Notes: a model not told the origin generated them from the letters alone. A stretch of 10,710 nt of DNA from CAZUQP01 sp964484285 (GCA_964484285.1 CAZAEO010000076.1:1-10710), one strand, 5' to 3'. Counted from the first letter of the stretch, positions 1 to 6,977 are shown. Made by a program: numbers and translations.

Positions 1-900
1 ACGGCACACGCCTTATTATGGAACGGCATCAGGCCTGTTTTTGTGGATTGTGAGCTCGATACATTTAATATTGATCCTGTACAAGTTGAGTCAGCGATTA
101 CGCCTCAAACAAAAGCAATACTTGCCATACATATGTATGGCAATCCTGCTGAAATAAAAAAATTAGATATGATTTCAAAAAAGTATAATATTCCACTTAT
201 TTTTGATGCTGCACATGCATTTGGGGCGCTTTATCAAAATCAATCGATAGGGCAGTTTGGGATGGCAGAAATATTTAGTTTAAGCCCTACAAAAACTTTA
301 ATTTCAGGTGAGGGTGGATTGGTTACAACAAATGATGCGGGGTTGGCGCGATTAATTCGATTGGGAAGGAATTATGGTGATGGTGGTAATTATGATCCCG
401 TGTATGTGGGTCTAAATGCCCGCATGAGTGAGTTTCATGCAACGCTCGGATTACATTCCTTAAAGCATGTTCAATATGAAATTGACAGAAGAAATCATAT
501 TACAGAAAAATATCAGCATTGTTTAAAAGATATTCCGGGTATAGAGTTCCAGAAAATTAGAAGTGGAAATCGCTCAACCTATAAAGATTTTTCTATTTTA
601 ATTGATGAAAATAAATTTGGTTTGAGTCGTGATGAAGTATGTCGCGCGCTAGAAACAGAAAATATCATGACAAAAAAATATTTCTATCCCCCTGTACATA
701 GGCAAACAATCTATAGCGCCATTTATGAATCTCAAAAAAAACAATTAAATAATACAGACAGTATTAGCAATCGTGTTGTGAGTCTACCTATTTATTCACG
801 TTTACTAGATGAAGAAGTTAATAAAATTTGTAATGCAATTGAACGTATCAAACAATTTTCTTCTGAAATCAAAGAAACTATTTCTTCGCTTTGTGTCTAA
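1..900 (+). CDS. DegT/DnrJ/EryC1/StrS-family sugar aminotransferase (5' end outside window)
   Basis: PLP-dependent aminotransferase that would convert a keto group on a nucleotide-activated sugar to an amine in the cytoplasm. The frame is open from base 1, and the residues before the first possible start (GTG at 43) continue the family pattern, so the gene begins upstream. The 299 visible residues cover about three quarters of a typical 370-390 residue enzyme. Numbering from codon 1, FDAAHAFG (68-75) holds the Asp that contacts the PLP ring nitrogen, and SPTKTLISGEGG (95-106) holds the probable Schiff-base Lys98. The C-terminal region has KKYFYPPVHRQ, typical of the small domain in VioA/QdtB/FdtB-like members. 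It lies 24 bp before the alcohol dehydrogenase. The exact sugar cannot be read. It could be a LegC-like 4-aminotransferase or a 3-/4-aminotransferase for a dTDP-sugar. It is clearly distinct from the second aminotransferase at 2103. Family is sure; substrate is unknown. Confidence 0.93.
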   Translation, partial: TAHALLWNGIRPVFVDCELDTFNIDPVQVESAITPQTKAILAIHMYGNPAEIKKLDMISKKYNIPLIFDAAHAFGALYQNQSIGQFGMAEIFSLSPTKTLISGEGGLVTTNDAGLARLIRLGRNYGDGGNYDPVYVGLNARMSEFHATLGLHSLKHVQYEIDRRNHITEKYQHCLKDIPGIEFQKIRSGNRSTYKDFSILIDENKFGLSRDEVCRALETENIMTKKYFYPPVHRQTIYSAIYESQKKQLNNTDSISNRVVSLPIYSRLLDEEVNKICNAIERIKQFSSEIKETISSLCV

Positions 901-913
901 AAAGGCGTCACGT

Positions 914-918
914 GAGGG
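914..918 (+). promoter_or_regulatory. Ribosome binding site supporting the GTG start at 925
   Basis: GAGGG lies 6 bases before GTG at 925. No ATG sits at the beginning of this frame, and the protein's N-terminus is as expected for iron alcohol dehydrogenases, so the GTG start is preferred. Confidence 0.55.
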
Positions 919-924
919 TTCCTT

Positions 925-2085
925 GTGTTGTTAAATGATTTTTCATTTTTTTTGCAAACTAATTTGATATTTGGAAAAGGAAAAATTAAATATTTAGTAG
1001 ATTCTATTTCTAATTTTGGATGGAAAAAATTAGCGTTGGTGTTAGATGCAGGACCTGAAAAAAACGTATTGTGGCAAGAAGTAGAAAAAGAAATTTCACA
1101 AAAACATGAAATTGTTGCGCGTCTTGTAACAGAGGTGAGGGAACCTACTTATGATTATCTCGATCAAGTGCGCCAATCTTTTATGGGAAAAACCATAGAT
1201 GGGTTTATTGTAATGGGCGGTGGAAGTGTGATGGATGTAGGTAAAGCATTGTCGGTGTTGGTTACCAATACTGAACCTGCTATTCATTATCGAGGTTTTG
1301 ATTTAATAAAAAATCCAGGAATTCCTGTGATTGCGATTCCTACTACAGCAGGGACGGGTAGTGAAGTAACGCCAAACGCAGTATTTATTGATACAAAAGA
1401 AAAAAGAAAATTTGGGATTAATACTACAATGTATATTCCTAAGTTATGTATTTTAGATTCTTTGCTTACCGTTAGTTGTCCTCGCCATGTGACAATTTCT
1501 TCTGGTATGGATGCGTTAGTACATGCACATGAAAGTTTTGTATCAAAAAAAGCGACGCCGATCACACAGCTTTTTGCAAAAGAAGCATTTAAATTGGTAT
1601 TTAATGCTATAAAAAACGTGGTGAACTCACCTCAAGATATAGATGCACGTGCACAGGTGCAGTTAGGGAGTTATATGGCAGCTATTGCACTTTTTAACTC
1701 GAGCGCGGGGCCTGCAGGTGCAATGTCTTATCCTTTAGGTGTTGATTATGAAGTTCCGCATGGTTTAGCGGGCGCTGTTTTTCTACCACGCATTATCCAA
1801 CATAATGTGAATGCAGGTTATACGGATTATATTGAATTATATAATTTGATTGATGGAGCATTACCACTAGAAAATGCGAGAGAAGCAAGTGAGGCTTTTT
1901 CAAATCATGTTTGGGAGTTGTGTGATGCATTAGAAGTTCCTCGTACATTGATATCTTTTGGTTTTTATAAAGAAGATATTTCTCGATTTTTAGAAAAATC
2001 TCAAATGTTACAAGGGGCTTTTGAAATGAATCCTGTTCCCTTTACTGTAGAAAATGTAAGTCAAATATTAGAGAAAATGACTTAA
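925..2085 (+). CDS. Iron-containing (type III) alcohol dehydrogenase, KdnB-like
   Basis: NAD(P)-dependent dehydrogenase of the iron-ADH fold, 386 residues, normal length. The N-terminal nucleotide-binding part has GGGSVMDVGKA (98-108) and PTTAGTGSEVT (139-149). The helical C-terminal part has GMDALVHAHE (194-203), with Asp196 and His200 matching two metal ligands of E. coli FucO, and VPHG with His279 matching the last ligand. By motif alignment the other FucO ligand, His263, falls on Gly265, and the nearby conserved His267 falls on Tyr269, so the metal site is altered or metal binding differs. The gene sits directly before a DegT aminotransferase. In Shewanella the related pair KdnB and KdnA oxidises and then aminates C8 of Kdo. 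The segment YRGFDLIKNPGIPVIAIPT resembles KdnB from memory. By inference this enzyme oxidises a sugar alcohol carbon to supply the aminotransferase. Start is GTG with a GAGGG site. An ordinary catabolic ADH is unlikely given the context. Confidence 0.88.
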   Translation: MLLNDFSFFLQTNLIFGKGKIKYLVDSISNFGWKKLALVLDAGPEKNVLWQEVEKEISQKHEIVARLVTEVREPTYDYLDQVRQSFMGKTIDGFIVMGGGSVMDVGKALSVLVTNTEPAIHYRGFDLIKNPGIPVIAIPTTAGTGSEVTPNAVFIDTKEKRKFGINTTMYIPKLCILDSLLTVSCPRHVTISSGMDALVHAHESFVSKKATPITQLFAKEAFKLVFNAIKNVVNSPQDIDARAQVQLGSYMAAIALFNSSAGPAGAMSYPLGVDYEVPHGLAGAVFLPRIIQHNVNAGYTDYIELYNLIDGALPLENAREASEAFSNHVWELCDALEVPRTLISFGFYKEDISRFLEKSQMLQGAFEMNPVPFTVENVSQILEKMT

Positions 2086-2087
2086 CG

Positions 2088-2093
2088 AAGGAG
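2088..2093 (+). promoter_or_regulatory. Strong ribosome binding site of the second aminotransferase
   Basis: AAGGAG lies 9 bases before the ATG at 2103, in the 17-base gap after the dehydrogenase stop. It is the best Shine-Dalgarno match in the window and fixes the start. Confidence 0.8.
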
Positions 2094-2102
2094 TGACTTA
2101 TT

Positions 2103-3290
2103 ATGCCAGGGTTTGAATGGATTGGTGAAGAGGAAAGAAAAGCAGTAAATGAAGTGTTTGATAATGGTGCGGTATTATTTCGTCATGGCTTCGCGAATAT
2201 GAGAAAAGGGAGTTACAAAGTAAAAGAATTTGAAGAGGCATTTTCAAAATATTTAGGTGTGCGTTATGCACATGCGGTCACATCGGGGACAGCTGCATTA
2301 AAGGTGGGTTTAAAAGCATTAGGCATTAAAGAAGGTGATGAAGTTATTACACAAAGTCATACTTTTGTTGCAACGGTTGAGGCGATCATAGAATGTGGCG
2401 CTACCCCGATTATTACTGAAATAGACTGGTCATTGAATATGGACCCGCAAGATCTTGAAAAAAAAATCACATCAAAAACAAAAGCAATTATTCCTGTACA
2501 CATGTTTGGTGCAGCTGCAGAAATGGATCGTATTATGGCAATAGCGAACGCACATGCTATCCCTGTGTTAGAAGACACAGCACAAGGTTTAGGTGGTTTT
2601 TATCAGGGTAAACCGCTGGGCACGATAGGTCGCATAGGAACATTTAGTTTTGATCATGGGAAAATCATGACAACCGGCGAAGGAGGAATGCTCGTTACGA
2701 ACGATGAAAGTATTTATTTGAGAACAAAAGCATACTCTGATCATGGGCATGAAGATAACCCTGCTTTCCCTCGAGGGGAGGATACGCGAAGTTTTCCAGG
2801 GTTTAATTATCGAATGATGGAATTACAAGGTGCAATAGGTTTGGTGCAATTAAGAAAATTAGAAAAATCAGTGAACATGCAAAAACAAAATAAAGATAAT
2901 CTCAAAAAAGCATTAATGTCTTTGAGTGGATTTTCAAATATTAAATTTCGTCATCTAACTGATTCTACCGGAGAAACTGGGGATGCTTTGATTTTCTTTA
3001 TGGAAAATGCAGATCAAGCAAAAGTATTTTCATGTCAATTACAACAGCAAGGTATAACTTTTAAAAATTTACCTGGCGCATTGAATTGGCATTTTGCGGG
3101 AACGTGGGATTATATTTTTTCTAAACATCCAATGTATCAGCAAAAAAACCTGGAAAAGTATATTTGGCCTCAATCAAGTTGTCTTCTTCGCCGTGCTATT
3201 GCATTGCCAATTTATTTGAATATGAGCAAAGGAGCTATCAGTGTTCTTATTGATAAATTACATGATAGTTTGTGCGCAATTATCGCATAA
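2103..3290 (+). CDS. DegT-family aminotransferase, KdnA-like
   Basis: PLP-dependent aminotransferase, 395 residues, complete. The opening MPGFEWIGEEE, the FRHGF segment (26-30), SGTAAL (61-66), EDTAQGLGG (157-165, Asp158 to the PLP ring), FSFDHGKIMTTGEGG (181-195, Lys187 as Schiff-base residue) and the SDHGHE segment (212-217) match the subgroup containing Shewanella KdnA, which makes 8-amino-3,8-dideoxy-manno-octulosonate. The motif similarity is recalled, not computed. It directly follows the KdnB-like dehydrogenase with a strong ribosome site, so the two probably act in sequence: oxidation of a hydroxyl to a carbonyl, then transamination. The acceptor could be Kdo, a nonulosonic acid or another sugar; the synthase and cytidylyltransferase downstream leave all open. 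It differs from the first aminotransferase (1-900) in its N-terminus and active-site surroundings, so it is not a recent duplicate. Family is near certain; KdnA-like function is moderate. Confidence 0.9.
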   Translation: MPGFEWIGEEERKAVNEVFDNGAVLFRHGFANMRKGSYKVKEFEEAFSKYLGVRYAHAVTSGTAALKVGLKALGIKEGDEVITQSHTFVATVEAIIECGATPIITEIDWSLNMDPQDLEKKITSKTKAIIPVHMFGAAAEMDRIMAIANAHAIPVLEDTAQGLGGFYQGKPLGTIGRIGTFSFDHGKIMTTGEGGMLVTNDESIYLRTKAYSDHGHEDNPAFPRGEDTRSFPGFNYRMMELQGAIGLVQLRKLEKSVNMQKQNKDNLKKALMSLSGFSNIKFRHLTDSTGETGDALIFFMENADQAKVFSCQLQQQGITFKNLPGALNWHFAGTWDYIFSKHPMYQQKNLEKYIWPQSSCLLRRAIALPIYLNMSKGAISVLIDKLHDSLCAIIA

Positions 3291-3295
3291 ATCAT

Positions 3296-3300
3296 AAGGA
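3296..3300 (+). promoter_or_regulatory. Ribosome binding site of the methyltransferase
   Basis: AAGGA lies 5 bases before the ATG at 3306, in the 15-base gap after the aminotransferase stop, and supports that start. Confidence 0.65.
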
Positions 3301-3305
3301 AATTT

Positions 3306-3986
3306 ATGAGTTCTAAGAATTACCATAAATATGTAATAGAAGATGGAAAGTTTATTGGGAAGTTTGAAGAAATGTACCAGGAAATTTCAGATCCTTGGGC
3401 TTGCCTCTCTAATAAGAATTCATTAGGGAATGATATTTTGTTATTACTGATGAAGCATTTGAAACATAAAAATAAAAAAAAAAATTCTATATTTGATGTA
3501 GGTTGTGGTTTGGGAGGGTTGACAAAACGCATTAAAACTTTATTTCCTGAGGCTAAAATTTACGCTTGCGATGTATCCAGCTCCGCTATTTTAAAGGCAA
3601 AAAAAAGAAAAGGGATAGAATTTTTCGTTTACGATATCTTGAATCAAAGTAGAAGCGAGCTTTTTTTAAAAGATAATTCACTTGATCTTATCGTAATGTC
3701 TCAAGTTATTTTTTACCTTCTTCCAAGGTTGTCAAATATTCTTGAACTTTTTTACAAGCTACTAACAGACGGGGGGGGGGTGATTATTCAACAGGCTTTT
3801 TTTTGTAGTGATGTTCAAAAATATGGAAATAAAATTTTTGAAAAAACGACCGATTTAAAAAAATATTTATCACAAGCAGGTTTTGAAATATGCTCTCATG
3901 TGGATTTTAATCCAAGTAATGAACTTCATAGGCCGCAAAATTGTATAGTTGCCGCACTTAAGGATGCCCCAGTTTCGAATGGATGA
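3306..3986 (+). CDS. Class I SAM-dependent methyltransferase, probably phase-variable
   Basis: Soluble methyltransferase of 226 residues. The SAM-binding motif I is IFDVGCGLGGLT (62-73), followed by the acidic end of strand 2, YACDVS (86-91), motif DNSLDLIVMSQV (123-134) and the post-motif LLTDGGGVII (152-161). The N-terminal KFEEMYQEISDPW (19-31) is a pattern I associate with small sugar-cluster methyltransferases. By context it would methylate an O or N of the locus sugar; the target is not readable. Two long homopolymers lie inside the gene: A11 at 3474-3484 and G10 at 3771-3780. The G run encodes Gly156-158 and the first base of Val159. As sequenced the frame is intact (ON). One G fewer gives TGA directly after Gly158, and one more gives TAG ten codons after the start of the tract, so the gene behaves as an on/off switch. 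Its 3' end overlaps the cytidylyltransferase by 8 bp. Confidence 0.87.
   Translation: MSSKNYHKYVIEDGKFIGKFEEMYQEISDPWACLSNKNSLGNDILLLLMKHLKHKNKKKNSIFDVGCGLGGLTKRIKTLFPEAKIYACDVSSSAILKAKKRKGIEFFVYDILNQSRSELFLKDNSLDLIVMSQVIFYLLPRLSNILELFYKLLTDGGGVIIQQAFFCSDVQKYGNKIFEKTTDLKKYLSQAGFEICSHVDFNPSNELHRPQNCIVAALKDAPVSNG
3474..3484 (+). repeat. A11 homopolymer within the methyltransferase gene
   Basis: Eleven A encode Lys57-59 and part of Asn60. A change of one base either way reaches a stop within about ten codons (TAG for ten A, TGA for twelve A). Slippage during replication or transcription is possible, but long A runs are common in AT-rich DNA, so functional meaning is uncertain. Confidence 0.5.
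3771..3780 (+). repeat. G10 homopolymeric tract, putative phase-variation switch
   Basis: Ten consecutive G in an AT-rich coding sequence, with no other G run of comparable length in the window. It begins exactly at codon 156 of the methyltransferase. G10 is in frame; G9 gives an immediate TGA; G11 reads through three Gly and a GGT codon to a TAG. Poly-G tracts of about this length drive slipped-strand phase variation of surface-glycan genes in Campylobacter, Helicobacter and Neisseria. A homopolymer miscall in sequencing is the alternative. Confidence 0.8.
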
Positions 3987-4764
3987 AAACCTTACCGCTG
4001 TTATTCAGGCACGTATGAAATCAAAACGATTGCCTGGAAAAGTATTGATGCCCGTATTAAATAAACCATTATTATTGCTGAATATAGAGCGCATTCTTTT
4101 GACTAAAAAAATAGGTCAAGTCATTGTTGCAACTTCCGATACGATTGAAGATGACCTTATTCAGAAGTGTTGTATCGAAAACAATATTCCTATTTTTCGA
4201 GGAAGCGAAGAAGATGTATTAGATCGTCTTTATCAGTGCGCATGTGAATATAGTTTAAATCCTTTAGTTCGTTTTACAGCAGACAATCCGTTGGTTGACC
4301 CAGGTATAATAGATAAAGTCGTAAATTATTATTTTCAATATAAAAATGAATTTGATTATGTTAGTAATAATCATCCGCCGAGTTATCCTGATGGTTTAGA
4401 GGTAGAGGTGATTTCACGCCATGCTTTGGAAGCCGCATGGAGAGAATCAAAAAAAACATTTCAGCGAGAGCATGCAACTCCTTTTATCTGGGATAATCCA
4501 GAACGTTTTCGAATTGGGAATGTTGCTTCAGATTCTAGTGATTTATATAAAAAACACCGTTGGACTTTAGATTTTTCAGAAGATTTTAAATTTGTTGAAG
4601 CTGTTTTTGAAAATTTATATCCTGACAATCCATCATTTTCCATGTTTGATATTTTAGATTTATTAACAATCAAACCAGAGCTACAGGAATTGAATGCAAT
4701 GCATGCGGGTATTAATTGGTATTCTCAAAACAGAGCTGAACTAAAGACAGTGAGAACGACTTGA
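3979..4764 (+). CDS. SpsF-type cytidylyltransferase, probable CMP-nonulosonate synthetase
   Basis: Soluble nucleotidyltransferase of 261 residues from the preferred ATG. It has the N-terminal CTP-binding signature QARMKSKRLPGK (10-21), RGSEEDVLDRLYQCA (74-88), RFTADNPLVDP (98-108, with a probable metal-binding Asp102) and YPDGLEVEV (136-144), all typical of the SpsF/COG1861 branch of the CTP_transf_3 family. The usual CMP-sialate synthetase NeuA belongs to a neighbouring branch. Because it directly precedes neuB, the likely role is to join the 3-deoxy-ulosonic acid made there to CMP. Upstream in-frame starts exist (TTG 3949, ATG 3964), but ATG 3979 begins just before the conserved strand and overlaps the methyltransferase stop by 8 bp, suggesting translational coupling; no clear ribosome site is seen. 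The SpsF-before-SpsE(NeuB) order recalls the Bacillus spore-coat sps operon. A glycosyltransferase role has been suggested for some SpsF proteins, so substrate is inferred. Confidence 0.85.
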   Translation: MDENLTAVIQARMKSKRLPGKVLMPVLNKPLLLLNIERILLTKKIGQVIVATSDTIEDDLIQKCCIENNIPIFRGSEEDVLDRLYQCACEYSLNPLVRFTADNPLVDPGIIDKVVNYYFQYKNEFDYVSNNHPPSYPDGLEVEVISRHALEAAWRESKKTFQREHATPFIWDNPERFRIGNVASDSSDLYKKHRWTLDFSEDFKFVEAVFENLYPDNPSFSMFDILDLLTIKPELQELNAMHAGINWYSQNRAELKTVRTT

Positions 4765-5804
4765 TTTTAATTAATAACCGAATTATTGATCATTCACAAC
4801 CTTGTTTTGTTATTGCAGAAGCGGGTGTAAATCATAACGGAGATTTAACGCTTGCAAGAAAATTAATTGATGTGGCAATTGAGGCTAAGGCAGATGCAGT
4901 AAAATTTCAAACTTTTAAAGCAGAACGTCTCGTGTGTGTTTCTGCGAAAAAAGCGAATTATCAATTAGAAACAACAAATCCCCAAGAATCACAATTAGAT
5001 ATGTTAAGAAAATTAGAACTTACGAAGCAACAACATATAGAATTAATAGCTTATTGCAAAGAAAAAAATATTTTATTTTTATCTACACCTTTTGATGAAG
5101 AAAGCGCTGATTTGTTGCACGAATTAAATGTTCCTTTATTTAAGATACCGTCAGGTGAAATAACAAATATTCCTTTTTTGAAACACATAGCAAAGAAGGG
5201 AAAGCCTATGATCGTTTCAACCGGAATGTCTTGTTTAGCTGAAGTAGAAAAAGCGATAGAAGCGATAGAGGGTGAAGATAATAAAGCAATATGTTTATTG
5301 CACTGCGTAAGCAATTATCCGGCTAAAGCGGAAGATGTTAATTTGAAGGCGATCTCAACATTATTGGCCGCATTTTCTTATCCTACTGGGTATTCTGATC
5401 ATACGCTTGGCATTGAAATTGCTTTAGCGGCATGTGCACGAGGTGCCTGTGTGATAGAAAAGCATTTTACTTTAGATAAAACGATGTCAGGTCCTGATCA
5501 TCGAGCATCGCTGGAACCTAAAGAGTTGAAAGCCTTAATCGCGGGTATTCGTTTAATTGAGCGAGCGATGGGAAATGGAAGAAAAATACCGGCCCCATCA
5601 GAATTAAACACGGCAGAGGTAGCAAGAAAAAGTATTATTGCTTCCCAGCATATTTTGCCAGGAGAAATATTATCGATTTCGCATTTTATAATGAAAAGAC
5701 CTGGAACGGGTCTTCCGCCCTTTATGTTGCAATATATTTTGGGAAAAACGGTAAAGTACGAAATTTCTGCGGGTACGATAATTAATTTTGAGATGGTTAT
5801 TTGA
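4761..5804 (+). CDS. neuB: NeuB-family nonulosonic acid synthase (N-acetylneuraminate/legionaminate synthase)
   Basis: Condenses phosphoenolpyruvate with a 2-epimerised N-acetylhexosamine (ManNAc, or a 2,4-diamino sugar in the legionaminate pathway) to give a nine-carbon acidic sugar. The 347 residues are the normal length. The TIM-barrel part carries AEAGVNHNG (19-27), KFQTFKAERLV (48-58), KIPSGEITN (128-136), STGM (153-156), YSDHTLG (211-217), EKHFTLD (233-239) and GPDHRASLEP (244-253). His214 and His235 match the metal-binding His pair of meningococcal NeuB. Residues about 288-345 form the antifreeze-like SAF domain that closes the partner subunit's active site. Start is TTG at 4761, overlapping the previous stop by 4 bp, which suggests coupled translation; no internal ATG would preserve the first strand. 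Motifs do not separate a Neu5Ac synthase (NeuB) from a legionaminate synthase (LegI), so the symbol is used in the family sense. Confidence 0.95.
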   Translation: MILINNRIIDHSQPCFVIAEAGVNHNGDLTLARKLIDVAIEAKADAVKFQTFKAERLVCVSAKKANYQLETTNPQESQLDMLRKLELTKQQHIELIAYCKEKNILFLSTPFDEESADLLHELNVPLFKIPSGEITNIPFLKHIAKKGKPMIVSTGMSCLAEVEKAIEAIEGEDNKAICLLHCVSNYPAKAEDVNLKAISTLLAAFSYPTGYSDHTLGIEIALAACARGACVIEKHFTLDKTMSGPDHRASLEPKELKALIAGIRLIERAMGNGRKIPAPSELNTAEVARKSIIASQHILPGEILSISHFIMKRPGTGLPPFMLQYILGKTVKYEISAGTIINFEMVI

Positions 5805-6977
5805 GTGAAAAAAAAAATTGCTGTTTTAACGGGTAGTCGCTCTGAATATGGTTTGCTAAAACCAATTTTAAAAAAAATTCTCGTAAGCCAACAGCTTGAG
5901 TTGAATTTGATTGTGACGGGTATGCATTTGTCTTTTGAACATGGGCATACAGTAGATGAAATAGAAAAAGATGGTTTTCCAATTCGTTCAAGCGTTGATA
6001 TGTTATTAGTGGGAGATTCTCCTGCTGTTACTGCTAAGTCCATTGGAATTGGCATGATAGGAATGACACAAACGCTAACAGAGATTAAGCCTGACTTATT
6101 AATGGTATTGGGTGATCGCAGTGAAGCTTTGGTAGGTGCTTTAAGTGCAGCGATAATGCAAATACCTGTTACACATATACATGGTGGAGAATTAACGCGA
6201 GGTTGTATTGATGATAGCTTGCGTCATTGTATTACAAAGTTATCACACTTACATTTTGCGCCTACTTTAAAATCTGCAGAACGTATATTAGCGATGGGAG
6301 AAGAGCCTTGGCGTGTTCATGTGGTAGGTGCGCCAGGGTTGGATTCTATTATAGGTATGAGTTTTTTATCTCGAGAAATAATATTCAAGCGTTTTAATTT
6401 AGATATTAATAAGAAATTGATACTGGTCGTTTATCATCCTGAAACAATAGGGGAACATGATCACTATAAAGAAATGAAGATTGTACTTGAGGCAGTGAAA
6501 TCATTGAATGAGCAAGCAGTAATTGTTTATCCCAATTCGGACGCAGGTTATTCTGCTGTAATACGTGCGATTAACGAATATAAAGAGCATGCCCCGTTTT
6601 ATTGGTATCCGAGTTTACCGCAACAAGATTATTTAAACCTGATGAAAGAATCTTCGCTGATGATTGGGAATTCAAGCAGTGGCATGATTGAGGCGCCATC
6701 ATTTTATATCCCAGTCATCAATGTTGGACAGCGACAATTAGGGAGAGAACGGGCATTGAACATCATTGATGTTTCTTATGACTATGAGGCTATTGTAGCA
6801 GCGATGCATAAAGCAGAGAGTGATAGGTTTATTCGAAGTGCTAAAAAGTCAGTAAATCCATATGGTAACGGAAATGCAAGTATAAAAATAATAAACATAT
6901 TAGAGTCTATAAAAACTTATTCGAAATTTCTGAAAAAAGCTTGGCATTATGATGCAGCGTATGAGTATGAAAAATAA
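5805..6977 (+). CDS. neuC: NeuC-family hydrolysing UDP-N-acetylhexosamine 2-epimerase
   Basis: Releases UDP and inverts C2, giving ManNAc from UDP-GlcNAc, or the LegG equivalent from a 2,4-diacetamido sugar. The 390 residues have the two-Rossmann GT-B fold of the family: TGSRSEYGLLKP (9-20), VLGDRSEAL (101-109), HIHGGELTRGCIDD (124-137), LRHCITKLSHLHF (139-151), VVYHPET (208-214) and GNSSSGMIEAP (288-298), the UDP-binding loop. The gene starts with GTG placed directly after the neuB TGA, and codons 2-5 lie in an A10 run. The only upstream ribosome-like bases are weak, so coupled translation is likely. The Arg132-Gly-Cys around the IDD motif differs from the Glu-Gly-Ala recalled from typical NeuC; whether that signals a different substrate is not known. 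Next to neuB, neuD and a cytidylyltransferase it clearly supplies the synthase substrate. NeuC and LegG cannot be told apart here. Confidence 0.94.
   Translation: MKKKIAVLTGSRSEYGLLKPILKKILVSQQLELNLIVTGMHLSFEHGHTVDEIEKDGFPIRSSVDMLLVGDSPAVTAKSIGIGMIGMTQTLTEIKPDLLMVLGDRSEALVGALSAAIMQIPVTHIHGGELTRGCIDDSLRHCITKLSHLHFAPTLKSAERILAMGEEPWRVHVVGAPGLDSIIGMSFLSREIIFKRFNLDINKKLILVVYHPETIGEHDHYKEMKIVLEAVKSLNEQAVIVYPNSDAGYSAVIRAINEYKEHAPFYWYPSLPQQDYLNLMKESSLMIGNSSSGMIEAPSFYIPVINVGQRQLGRERALNIIDVSYDYEAIVAAMHKAESDRFIRSAKKSVNPYGNGNASIKIINILESIKTYSKFLKKAWHYDAAYEYEK
5808..5817 (+). repeat. A10 homopolymer at the start of neuC
   Basis: Ten A follow the GTG start and encode Lys2-4 and the first base of Ile5. One fewer A gives TAA at codon 8, and one more gives TAG at codon 11. 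Slippage here would switch off the committed step. A-rich starts are common in AT-rich genomes, so this may only reflect composition. Confidence 0.45.

Noticed and set aside
43..45. GTG as the start of the first aminotransferase
   Set aside because: The upstream codons 1-14 of the window continue the conserved aminotransferase sequence, so the true start is outside the window.
1287..1565. Minus-strand open frame of 92 codons inside the dehydrogenase
   Set aside because: Antisense to the conserved GTGSE and GMDALVH coding region; no ribosome site or recognisable protein.
1..3290. The two DegT aminotransferases as a tandem duplication
   Set aside because: Their sequences around the PLP site and the C-terminal domain differ strongly; they belong to separate subgroups.
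3797..3804. T8 run after the G tract considered as a terminator
   Set aside because: It lies in the middle of a coding gene with no GC-rich stem before it.
3949..3978. Earlier TTG/ATG starts for the cytidylyltransferase
   Set aside because: The added residues match nothing in the family and deepen the overlap with the methyltransferase; ATG 3979 fits the conserved N-terminal strand.
5498..6055. Minus-strand open frame of 185 codons across the neuB/neuC junction
   Set aside because: It lies entirely antisense to two strongly conserved genes and its translation shows no domain or sensible motif; a shadow frame.
6949..6966. Earlier ATG starts for neuD
   Set aside because: They add up to six unconserved residues with no ribosome site; ATG 6967 matches the usual family N-terminus, though 6961 cannot be excluded.
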